A DNA stretch of 5,356 nt from Dehalococcoidia bacterium. GTDB lineage: Bacteria > Chloroflexota > Dehalococcoidia > Tepidiformales > Tepidiformaceae. Within the stretch, counting starts at the first letter, position 1. Each line of letters begins with the position of its first letter. The notes under the pieces were generated by a model. The model was not told where the DNA came from. It was given only the letters and a program-made list of their open reading frames with translations, and did no database searches. Of this stretch, positions 1-4,746 are shown in pieces. The position numbers were made by a program, and so were the translations under genes. The DNA lies in the NCBI GenBank assembly GCA_007126855.1, contig SLAK01000398.1, forward strand, positions 1-5,356, written 5' to 3'.

Positions 1-495
1 GTTCGGATCAAGCCCGCCGGGCAAGGTCCAGGCCGAGTTCAGCGCGCTCAGGCTTAACGCATCGACGCTTGCTGCAAGAGCCCACTCGGGGCCATCGGTG
101 GAATCCTCATCTTCCCAGTCGAGGGCGAGCAGCGCGCTTACGGTTGTACCGAAAAGCGAAGTCTCGCCATGCACGGCCAGGAAGGAGTTGGTGTAGTCGA
201 CCGTGACGGTCCCGAGGGTTACCGGTTCGAAATCGGCCTCCGGGACAACAAACGCGATCACGGCATTGTCAGGCGCTCCCGCTATCTGCTGGATGACCTC
301 GTACGCTGTCGCTTCCTGCTCGGTGATATCAACAACAATCTGGTCGTTGTCAGCCTCATAGCCGGCGGGCTGGATCATGACGGTGAGTTCGGTTTCCGCC
401 ACACCGACCCGGAGCAATGTCGCAGCAGCGAGAACTGCGAAACTGAGGACCGCAAGAACGACGATCGGTCGAAGATACGAATTTACAGCAAACAC
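1..495 (-). CDS. Partial exported or membrane-anchored protein of unknown function (N-terminal 165 residues)
   Basis: The reading frame is open from a GTG at 495 to the left edge without a stop, so the C-terminus is missing. The first residues (VFAVNSYLRP) carry a positive charge, followed by a hydrophobic segment at about residues 11-28, which reads as a signal peptide or uncleaved anchor; a weak cleavage site could be GVA|ET near residue 33. The remainder is acidic, rich in V, T, D and E with alternating hydrophobic residues, which fits an extracytoplasmic beta-rich domain. I recognise no family. The GTG is chosen because it puts the hydrophobic segment at the N-terminus; a G-run about 6 nt upstream could serve as ribosome-binding site. 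The frame also stays open further upstream, with TTG codons at 591 and 612, but those would add a non-signal-like leader. Codon use is visibly less GC-biased than in clpP or argC. Confidence 0.7.
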   Translation of the reverse strand, partial: MFAVNSYLRPIVVLAVLSFAVLAAATLLRVGVAETELTVMIQPAGYEADNDQIVVDITEQEATAYEVIQQIAGAPDNAVIAFVVPEADFEPVTLGTVTVDYTNSFLAVHGETSLFGTTVSALLALDWEDEDSTDGPEWALAASVDALSLSALNSAWTLPGGLDPN

Positions 496-544
496 AAAAA
501 GCCCCCGTCCCTGTCGCTGCCATCGGAGCGGGGCTTGGACAAGG
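496..544 (-). terminator. Terminator-like hairpin with competing stem in the leader of the partial gene
   Basis: On the minus strand, AAGCCCC (536-530) pairs with GGGGCTT (505-499), with inner pairing of GCTCC (529-525) to GGGAC (511-507) through one bulge and one mismatch. A run of five T (500-496) follows, so it has the form of an intrinsic terminator. It sits immediately before the GTG at 495 and contains the only plausible ribosome-binding G-run. A second stem, CCTTGTC (544-538) with GACAGGG (515-509), crosses the first and could act as antiterminator. It might instead simply end an unseen transcript coming from further right. Confidence 0.5.
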
Positions 545-562
545 TTCCTGTAGTGGGCGCGG

Positions 563-591
563 ACGATACACGTTGCGTCTTTGGTACGCAA
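563..591 (-). promoter_or_regulatory. Candidate sigma70-type promoter for the partial gene
   Basis: TTGCGT (591-586) and TATCGT (568-563) are separated by exactly 17 bases on the minus strand. Each matches its consensus hexamer at four positions. The predicted transcript would begin near 556, giving a leader of about 60 nt that contains the whole terminator-like hairpin before the GTG. The call rests on consensus matching only. Confidence 0.33.
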
Positions 592-1025
592 GAATGCTCT
601 GTGTTTAATCAACAGCCATGCAGCAGCATTGCTCTGAGGGGCGGTCCCAAGTCGACATAAGTACGGCTCAACACGCAGATATAGCGACGACGCGAGCCCG
701 GGGGGCACGGGTAGACCCATACAGTGCGAAAGGCAGCGTCCACGACGCTTTCGGAGTCCGGTCACGAGCCAATCGGCGTTGGACACAGTCCTCCATTGAA
801 TTCACCGGCCTATGACCACGGCGTGTGGCGGCCCAGGTACAGGCTCTGTGCCCTTCGACCAGCGAATGTGTCAATACACGAACGGCCATTGGCCAGTTCC
901 CCGATCAGGCTTAACGATGTGGTGCGTGTAGACGTGCGTAACGGCTGCGCTACGCACAAGAGTCAGGGTAAAGGCGGCCCCGGTTGGCGATCGCGCAGTT
1001 GCGCCGGGGGCCCGCGCGGGACAAG
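592..1025. other. Intergenic stretch without a recognisable gene
   Basis: I see no convincing coding region here: the open frames are rich in R, C, W and S, lack family motifs and run through hairpins. The stretch holds several perfect small inverted repeats. AGCGTC/GACGCT lies at 735-740 and 744-749 with a 3-nt loop. GTGCGTA/TACGCAC lies at 934-940 and 951-957 with a 10-nt loop. GCCCCGG (977-983) pairs with CCGGGGGC (1004-1011) around the palindrome GCGATCGC (987-994). CCCGCGCGGG (1011-1020) is itself a palindrome. No tRNA, rRNA, CRISPR or transposase signature is visible. Confidence 0.5.
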
Positions 1026-1058
1026 AAGAAGCGCGGGTGGTGTGTACCCGCGCTTCTT
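1026..1058 (-). terminator. Strong 13-bp stem-loop, probable terminator
   Basis: AAGAAGCGCGGGT (1026-1038) and ACCCGCGCTTCTT (1046-1058) are perfect complements around a 7-nt loop. Read on the minus strand the stem runs into CTTCTTCTTG, a T-rich but interrupted tract. It lies about 95 nt beyond the stop of the minus-strand secreted-protein gene and is the best candidate for its transcription end. On the plus strand the stem is followed by only three T, so termination in that direction is less likely. Confidence 0.65.
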
Positions 1059-1094
1059 TGATGGTGGCGTCTCCGCCTTTGTTGTCATCTCCTG

Positions 1095-1132
1095 GTGGTG
1101 AGGCCCTGGATGCTGGGGGCGGGCCTCACCAC
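1095..1132 (-). other. 12-bp perfect stem-loop in the 3' untranslated region
   Basis: GTGGTGAGGCCC (1095-1106) and GGGCCTCACCAC (1121-1132) are perfect complements with a 14-nt loop, starting 20 nt after the stop codon at 1153. No T-run follows on either strand, so it is not a standard intrinsic terminator by itself. It may protect the mRNA 3' end or act with the second stem-loop at 1026-1058. Confidence 0.55.
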
Positions 1133-1152
1133 GTGCCGGGAGCGCCGGTGCG

Positions 1153-1839
1153 TTACCCGGAGATGTTCATGCTGACCTGGATATTGAGCTGGTACACCAC
1201 CACGATATTCGTCCCATCGTCGCCGGTGTACTGCGCGATGACGACGGAGTTGGCGGCGTCCTGGTAGTTCACCTGCGTGCCGCCGGAGCCGCCGCTGAGG
1301 CCATCGACCTGGACTCCGAGGATTTCCCAGTTTTCGCCGAGGTCGAGGCTGCTCGCGATGAGTTGGGCGAGATAGACGTCGAGCTGATCGGGCACGTCGT
1401 CGAGCGAAGCGAAGTTGACGTTGAGCGCGATCTGGAAGTTTTCCTGGATGACGGTGGCGATGTTCGTGCTGTTGTCGCCGCTGATCTGGATGATCTCGGC
1501 AGAGTTGCTGGCTGCCTGGACGTTGAGCTGGGTGGGCCCGGCTGGCGCGTGACCGCGCTTGTGGCCACGGCCCGGATGGTTGTCCCGGTTTCGTGCTTCA
1601 CTGGCTCGTTCCAGCCCCGTTGCATGAGAGGGACGCCCCACGGCCTTTCCCTGCTTCGAGTTGTCCTTGCCGTCGCTTGCTCTGGCGGCGGCGTGGTCGG
1701 GTGGGCCGGCAGCTTCTGCCGTGCTGGCGTGAATGGCTGGGAGGATGGCCCAGAGGGCAAGGATGGCGGCGATAGCCACCAGTCCTCCTGCTCTCAACGG
1801 CATCCTGGTTGGGCGGCGAATCGTTCGTGTCGTGGTCAT
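1153..1839 (-). CDS. Secreted protein with two N/Q-rich 40-residue repeats, function unknown
   Basis: This 228-residue protein starts at the ATG at 1839, chosen because GGAGG lies 8 nt upstream and the N-terminus is then a typical signal peptide. It has an arginine-rich n-region (residues 5-16), a hydrophobic core (about 18-36) and a likely cleavage after AEAA at 44. Residues 45-102 are a basic, low-complexity linker rich in G, H, R, K and A. Two homologous segments follow, residues 103-142 and 188-227, aligning without gaps at 19 of 40 identities and sharing TQ.N.Q, NS...., Q..GD..TNI, V.Q.N.Q and a final N. A third segment (145-175, acidic and leucine-rich) and a GGSGG linker (183-187) lie between them. 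Alternating hydrophobic and N/Q residues suggest beta-strands with polar ladders, somewhat like curlin repeats, but the spacing does not match the curlin consensus. No enzyme motif is visible. An adhesin, a matrix protein or a functional-amyloid subunit are guesses. The gene probably has its own promoter and terminator, being separated from clpP by a terminator. Confidence 0.82.
   Translation of the reverse strand: MTTTRTIRRPTRMPLRAGGLVAIAAILALWAILPAIHASTAEAAGPPDHAAARASDGKDNSKQGKAVGRPSHATGLERASEARNRDNHPGRGHKRGHAPAGPTQLNVQAASNSAEIIQISGDNSTNIATVIQENFQIALNVNFASLDDVPDQLDVYLAQLIASSLDLGENWEILGVQVDGLSGGSGGTQVNYQDAANSVVIAQYTGDDGTNIVVVYQLNIQVSMNISG
1159..1533 (-). repeat. Internal protein-level duplication in the secreted protein
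   Basis: The codons for residues 103-142 (1533-1414) and 188-227 (1278-1159) encode two related 40-residue units offset by 85 residues. Identity is 19 of 40 without gaps, and many other positions are conservative swaps (L/V, V/I, L/M). The codons have diverged, so the duplication is old rather than a recent tandem copy. Confidence 0.8.
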
Positions 1840-1847
1840 GTGACGCA

Positions 1848-1852
1848 CCTCC
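1848..1852 (-). promoter_or_regulatory. Ribosome binding site fixing the start of the secreted-protein gene
   Basis: GGAGG on the minus strand lies 8 nt before the ATG at 1839. The same frame stays open far upstream into clpP, so this site is what sets the start, together with the signal peptide that begins there. Confidence 0.8.
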
Positions 1853-1882
1853 GTAGATTCCCGCGTGGCACGCAATGTACCT

Positions 1883-1913
1883 GTTCCGCGGCGACGGCAA
1901 CGTATCGCGGAAC
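1883..1913 (-). other. 8-bp stem-loop in the leader of the secreted-protein gene
   Basis: GTTCCGCG (1883-1890) and CGCGGAAC (1906-1913) are perfect complements with a 15-nt loop. The stem ends about 43 nt before the start codon and would sit at the 5' end of the transcript if the promoter candidate just upstream is real. It resembles a 5' stabilising or regulatory stem; no known riboswitch was recognised. Confidence 0.4.
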
Positions 1914-1923
1914 TGATCGACGC

Positions 1924-1952
1924 CGCATAAGCCTTGCGTAAGAACTTCGCAA
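1924..1952 (-). promoter_or_regulatory. Candidate promoter with overlapping palindrome for the secreted-protein gene
   Basis: On the minus strand TTGCGA (1952-1947) is followed after 17 bases by TATGCG (1929-1924), a weak -35/-10 pair. TTGCG and CGCAA (1934-1938 and 1948-1952) form an inverted repeat that extends inward through AAG/CTT with one extra base, making a near-perfect 19-nt palindrome. It covers the -35 element and part of the spacer, the usual place for a repressor operator. Both calls come from pattern matching only. Confidence 0.3.
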
Positions 1953-2018
1953 CAAGAGGAGGGAAACGTCGCCGAAGGCCCGGGTAAGAGCAGGTGCAAA
2001 TCCACGGCCAGAACGGTC

Positions 2019-2042
2019 GGCAGGCTGAGCCAGCGGCCTGCC
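2019..2042 (+). other. 7-bp stem-loop with B12-box-like words
   Basis: GGCAGGC (2019-2025) pairs perfectly with GCCTGCC (2036-2042). Read on the plus strand the loop contains AGCCAG followed by CGG and CCTGCC, close to the cobalamin-riboswitch B12 box, and GGTGCAAATCC lies upstream at 1993-2003. The rest of that riboswitch consensus is absent, so only the hairpin is claimed. Confidence 0.3.
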
Positions 2043-2063
2043 TCAGGGTGCCAGGATAAAGGA

Positions 2064-2088
2064 ACCGGCGCCTGGGCGAGGCGCCGGT
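2064..2088 (-). terminator. clpP terminator hairpin
   Basis: ACCGGCGCC (2064-2072) and GGCGCCGGT (2080-2088) are perfect complements around a 7-nt loop, 20 nt after the clpP stop codon. On the minus strand TCCTTTATCC follows. On the plus strand the hairpin runs into TCTTGTTCCGTTT, so it could also stop transcription in that direction. It isolates clpP from the downstream secreted-protein gene. Confidence 0.7.
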
Positions 2089-2108
2089 CTTGTTCCGTTT
2101 CGGCCGGG

Positions 2109-2810
2109 TTAGCCCTGGTTGGCCGCGCCGTTCTGGGAAGCCGCGGGAGCGCCGCTGCCCGGGCGTTCCAGCACGTCGTCGATCAGCCCGTAGTCCTTGG
2201 CGCCCGGCGGGTCCAGCCAGAAGTCGCGATCGGTGTCGCGCTCGATGCGGTCCATGGGCTGACCGGTGGTCTCCTGGATGATGCCGCGGAGCACCCGCTG
2301 GAGCCGGAGCGTCTCGCGTGCCTGGATTTCGATGTCGGCGGCCTGGCCCTGCGCGCCGCCCATCACCTGGTGCAGGTGCACCGTGGCGTGCGGCAGTGCA
2401 AAGCGCTTCCCGGGGGTGCCGGAGGTCAGGAGCACGGTGCCCATGCTGGCCGCAAGCCCGATACACACGGTGGACACCTCAGGCCGGATGATGCGCATCG
2501 TGTCGTAGATGGCGAGTCCGGCCGTCACGCTTCCGCCGGGGCAGTTGATGTACATCATGATGTCCTTCTCATCATCCTCGCGGGCCAGGTAGAGAAGCTG
2601 GGCGATGATGATGTTCGCGATCATGGCGTCGATCGGCGTGCCCAGGAAGACGATGCGCTCCTTCAGCAGCAGCGAGTAGATGTCGTAGGCACGCTCGCGG
2701 CGGCCATCGGACTCGATGACGAAGGGCATCACGTCAGTGGGACGTACCAGGTCCGCATCGGGCTTTTTCCCGGCCATCAGTTCCTGTACCAAATCGTCTG
2801 CCTGGCTCAT
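2109..2810 (-). CDS. clpP: ATP-dependent Clp protease proteolytic subunit ClpP
   Basis: ClpP is the serine peptidase that forms the barrel of the cytoplasmic Clp protease and degrades substrates unfolded by a ClpX- or ClpC-type ATPase. The 233-residue protein has all three catalytic residues: Ser122 in GLAASMGT, His147 in HLHQVMGG and Asp196 in ERDTDRD. The 25- and 49-residue spacings equal those of E. coli ClpP. Other family marks are YDIYSLLLKERIVFLG (42-57) and PGGSVTAGLAIYDTM (91-105). The start at 2810 is supported by GGGAGG 8 nt upstream. It leaves about 27 residues before the usual VMPFVIE start, which may be a propeptide; M28 is the alternative start. The C-terminus carries a low-complexity tail (about 217-233). 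Cys90 replaces the usual serine in INSPGG. No clpX or tig gene adjoins it; the upstream neighbour on the same strand is the MBL gene, 98 nt away. Confidence 0.97.
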   Translation of the reverse strand: MSQADDLVQELMAGKKPDADLVRPTDVMPFVIESDGRRERAYDIYSLLLKERIVFLGTPIDAMIANIIIAQLLYLAREDDEKDIMMYINCPGGSVTAGLAIYDTMRIIRPEVSTVCIGLAASMGTVLLTSGTPGKRFALPHATVHLHQVMGGAQGQAADIEIQARETLRLQRVLRGIIQETTGQPMDRIERDTDRDFWLDPPGAKDYGLIDDVLERPGSGAPAASQNGAANQG

Positions 2811-2818
2811 CGTGCGGA

Positions 2819-2824
2819 CCTCCC
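2819..2824 (-). promoter_or_regulatory. Ribosome binding site supporting the long ClpP start
   Basis: GGGAGG on the minus strand lies 8 nt before the ATG at 2810. It favours the long ClpP form over a start at residue 28, in front of which I saw no comparable site. Confidence 0.75.
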
Positions 2825-2854
2825 GTGTGTTGGTTTCAGTGTGCCCGGAGAAGC

Positions 2855-2875
2855 GGCTCACAGGCAAAGGCTCAC
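2855..2875 (-). repeat. Heptanucleotide direct repeat upstream of clpP
   Basis: GTGAGCC occurs twice on the minus strand, at 2875-2869 and 2861-2855, separated by 7 bases, so the units repeat every 14. It lies about 45-65 nt before the clpP start in the gap after the MBL gene. Heptad direct repeats upstream of clp genes recall CtsR operators of Firmicutes, but both sequence and spacing differ, so this is only a candidate regulator site. Confidence 0.3.
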
Positions 2876-2908
2876 CCGGGAACAGGAAAGCGCGAGCTTC
2901 AGCGCGGG

Positions 2909-3640
2909 CTAAAAGCGATAGCTCTTCAGGTCGCGGGCCACGATGGTGCGCTCCAGCCCGTAGTCATCCACATCGGGCGTGAGGTGCGTCAGGATAAGCG
3001 TGGCGTCCCGTGCCATGGCCGCGCGCACGTGCGGGATGTCGTCGACCAGGTTCATGTGAATGGGGATGTAGTTGTCCCGCGACGCGCATTCGCTCACGAG
3101 CACCTCGTTTGTCCGCGCAAGATCGAGCACGCCGTCACAGAGGCTGGTGTCGCCGGTATAGGCGAAGCGGCGGCCATCCAGGCGGCATGCGTAGCCGAGG
3201 TTGAGCGAAAGCCGGGTGTCGTGCGCGACCTCGACCGGTTCGATCTCGAGCTGGCCGAGCTGGATACACTCCCCCGGGGCTGCTTCCACCCACTGGATTT
3301 CGAAACGCCCTTCGAAGAGTCCCGGGTAGACGGCCTCGCCAATGGACCGCGCGAGCTGAACCGTACCCGGTGGCCCCACGATGGTGACAGGCCGTTCGCG
3401 CCCGTTGTACTTCCAGTGAAGGATGAGCGACGGCAGCCCCAGGAAATGATCGCCGTGGTGGTGGCTGATGATGACCCCGTCCAGGGCATTCGGGTCGATG
3501 CCTGCGCGATGCAGCGCCATGAGCGCCGACGGCGGCGCCTCGAACAGGTACCGGCCGTTTGCGACAAAACCGTTCCAGCAAAGGCCGTCGGGCGCAAAGG
3601 CGTTTCCGGTACCAACGAAGGTGAGCTCAAGTTCAGACAC
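2909..3640 (-). CDS. RNase Z-like metallo-beta-lactamase-fold hydrolase
   Basis: This 243-residue cytoplasmic protein has the metal ligands of a binuclear zinc MBL hydrolase: HHHGDH at 60-65 (H60, H62, D64, H65), H140 in VAHD, D164 in YTGDT and H219 in LTHL. The N-terminal FVGTGNAF and the motif order resemble ribonuclease Z, which trims tRNA 3' ends. Up to H140 the spacing is like that of RNase Z, but H140 to D164 is only 24 residues where RNase Z has about 70. The flexible tRNA-binding arm is therefore absent, and tRNA processing should not be assumed. A general phosphodiesterase or another MBL hydrolase is equally possible. The start is a GTG with no Shine-Dalgarno; the next upstream codons give no better start. 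It is divergent from argC and may be co-transcribed with clpP. Confidence 0.93.
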   Translation of the reverse strand: MSELELTFVGTGNAFAPDGLCWNGFVANGRYLFEAPPSALMALHRAGIDPNALDGVIISHHHGDHFLGLPSLILHWKYNGRERPVTIVGPPGTVQLARSIGEAVYPGLFEGRFEIQWVEAAPGECIQLGQLEIEPVEVAHDTRLSLNLGYACRLDGRRFAYTGDTSLCDGVLDLARTNEVLVSECASRDNYIPIHMNLVDDIPHVRAAMARDATLILTHLTPDVDDYGLERTIVARDLKSYRF

Positions 3641-3646
3641 GGCACC

Positions 3647-3652
3647 ACTGTA
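3647..3652 (-). promoter_or_regulatory. Candidate leaderless -10 element for the MBL gene
   Basis: TACAGT on the minus strand (3652-3647) is preceded by TG and ends 6 nt before the GTG at 3640, so transcription would begin at or beside the start codon. No ribosome-binding site lies between. I see no good -35 at 16-18 bp; TTGGCC at 3677-3672 is 19 bp away. Confidence 0.35.
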
Positions 3653-3708
3653 CAGGAGGGTTCGCGGCGCGGGCCAATATCGCGGTGGATTGCTGGCCCT
3701 GCGCGCTT

Positions 3709-3714
3709 CACAAT
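3709..3714 (+). promoter_or_regulatory. Candidate leaderless -10 element for argC
   Basis: CACAAT ends 6 nt before the GTG at 3721, the same geometry as the hexamer in front of the divergent MBL gene. No Shine-Dalgarno is present, which fits a leaderless transcript. The -35 region is not clear. Confidence 0.33.
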
Positions 3715-3720
3715 GAGCCG

Positions 3721-4746
3721 GTGACCTATCGCGTGGGCATCATCAATGTGACCGGTTTCGCAGGCATGGAAGCCGCCCGGCTGCTGTGGAGCCACCCTTC
3801 CGCGCAGCTCGTGGCCGCCACCGGGCGCTCGCTTGCCGGGAAGAAGCTGCGGGAGGCGTTCCCCCACCTCGCCGTCTATCGCGACCTGGTCATCGGCGAC
3901 GAGATAGAGGACGACGTTGACATCGTAATGTCGGCCCTGCCGACGGCGGCCAGCGCCGAAGCGTGCGCGCCGTGGGTGCGCAAGGGCATCCCGACGATAG
4001 ACATCGCGGCAGACTTCCGCCTTCGGGACCCGGGCGCCTACGAGGAGTGGTTCGGCCAGCCGCACCCGGCCCCGGACCTGCTGGAGCAAGCTGTCTACGG
4101 CCTCCCGGAACTCAACCGCGACCGCATCAAAGCGGCAAAGCTTGTCGCAAATCCCGGCTGCTACCCGGCGACCTCTCTGCTGGCCCTGGCGCCGGCAATG
4201 GCCGAGGGGCTCATCGAGGACTCGGTAGTTGTGGACGCCAAATCCGGCGTTTCCGGCGCCGGGCGCGGGACAGGTGGTGGCTTCGCCTACGCGGATGTGA
4301 ACGAAGACGTCAGCGCCTACAAGATCGCGAACCACAACCACCAGCCGGAGATCGCCCAGGAGCTGGGCGCGTTGCGCGAAGGGCCGCAGCCGCGCGTCAC
4401 CTTTGTGCCCCACCTGGTGCCCATGACCCGCGGCATCCACGCCACCTGTTACGCACCGCTGCGGCGAGATGTTTCGCGGGATGAGGTCTTTCGGCTCTAC
4501 CGCGATTTCTATGGCGATGCGCCGTTCACCGCCGTAGTGGAATCGCCACCCCACACCAAGCACACGCTCGGCAACAACATGTGCCTGGTCCACCCGGTGG
4601 TCGACGAGCGAAACGGGATGCTCGTGGTCGCGGGCGTGCTCGACAACCTGGTGAAGGGCGCGGCAGGGCAGGCGATCGAAAACATGAACCTGATGCTCGG
4701 CCTGCCCCAGGATGCCGGGCTCAACATCCCGGCGGTGTTCCCCTGA
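3721..4746 (+). CDS. argC: N-acetyl-gamma-glutamyl-phosphate reductase ArgC
   Basis: ArgC reduces N-acetyl-glutamyl phosphate with NADPH to N-acetyl-glutamate semialdehyde, the third step of arginine synthesis in the cytoplasm. The 341-residue length is normal. The N-terminal nucleotide-binding loop reads GIINVTGFAG (6-15), with Asn9 where most family members have Gly. Catalytic Cys147 lies in NPGCYP (144-149), the conserved His207 in HNHQPEI and His231 in VPHLVPMTRG. The GTG at 3721 is chosen because it places the start directly before the Rossmann strand (VTYRVGII). An in-frame GTG at 3685 would add 12 residues (MDCWPCALHNEP) with no homology expected. The gene is followed by argJ with a one-base overlap (TGATG), which argues for one operon and translational coupling. 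The promoter is probably within the 80-bp divergent gap. Confidence 0.97.
   Translation: MTYRVGIINVTGFAGMEAARLLWSHPSAQLVAATGRSLAGKKLREAFPHLAVYRDLVIGDEIEDDVDIVMSALPTAASAEACAPWVRKGIPTIDIAADFRLRDPGAYEEWFGQPHPAPDLLEQAVYGLPELNRDRIKAAKLVANPGCYPATSLLALAPAMAEGLIEDSVVVDAKSGVSGAGRGTGGGFAYADVNEDVSAYKIANHNHQPEIAQELGALREGPQPRVTFVPHLVPMTRGIHATCYAPLRRDVSRDEVFRLYRDFYGDAPFTAVVESPPHTKHTLGNNMCLVHPVVDERNGMLVVAGVLDNLVKGAAGQAIENMNLMLGLPQDAGLNIPAVFP

Noticed and set aside
224..230. GGTTCGA resembling a tRNA T-loop
   Set aside because: It lies inside the partial coding sequence, and no acceptor, D or anticodon arms can be built around it.
169..660. 163-codon plus-strand open frame
   Set aside because: It is antisense to the partial exported protein, whose frame has a coherent signal segment and domain-like composition.
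668..889. 73-codon minus-strand open frame with GGGGA upstream of its ATG
   Set aside because: The product is rich in R, C and W with no motif, hydrophobic segment or partner gene. The G-run alone is weak support.
48..916. Direct repeat of the 12-mer TCAGGCTTAACG at 48-59 and 905-916
   Set aside because: About one such 12-base match is expected by chance in a window of this size. The flanks do not match and one copy is inside a coding region.
724..1101. 125-codon plus-strand open frame
   Set aside because: It has no ribosome-binding site and no recognisable domain. Its composition is rich in R, S and W, and it runs through the hairpins at 934-957 and 1026-1058.
1840..2466. Upstream part of the long minus-strand frame that contains the secreted protein
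   Set aside because: It runs through the clpP 3' end, the clpP terminator and the leader. The real start at 1839 has a Shine-Dalgarno and a signal peptide.
2880..2908. Weak GCGC/GCGC hairpin after the MBL stop codon
   Set aside because: Only about four base pairs, with a poor T-run. It is not enough to claim a terminator between the MBL gene and clpP.
3685..3720. Upstream GTG giving ArgC a 12-residue extension
   Set aside because: The added residues (MDCWPCALHNEP) do not resemble ArgC N-termini, and the extension would cover the promoter candidate; no ribosome-binding site supports it.
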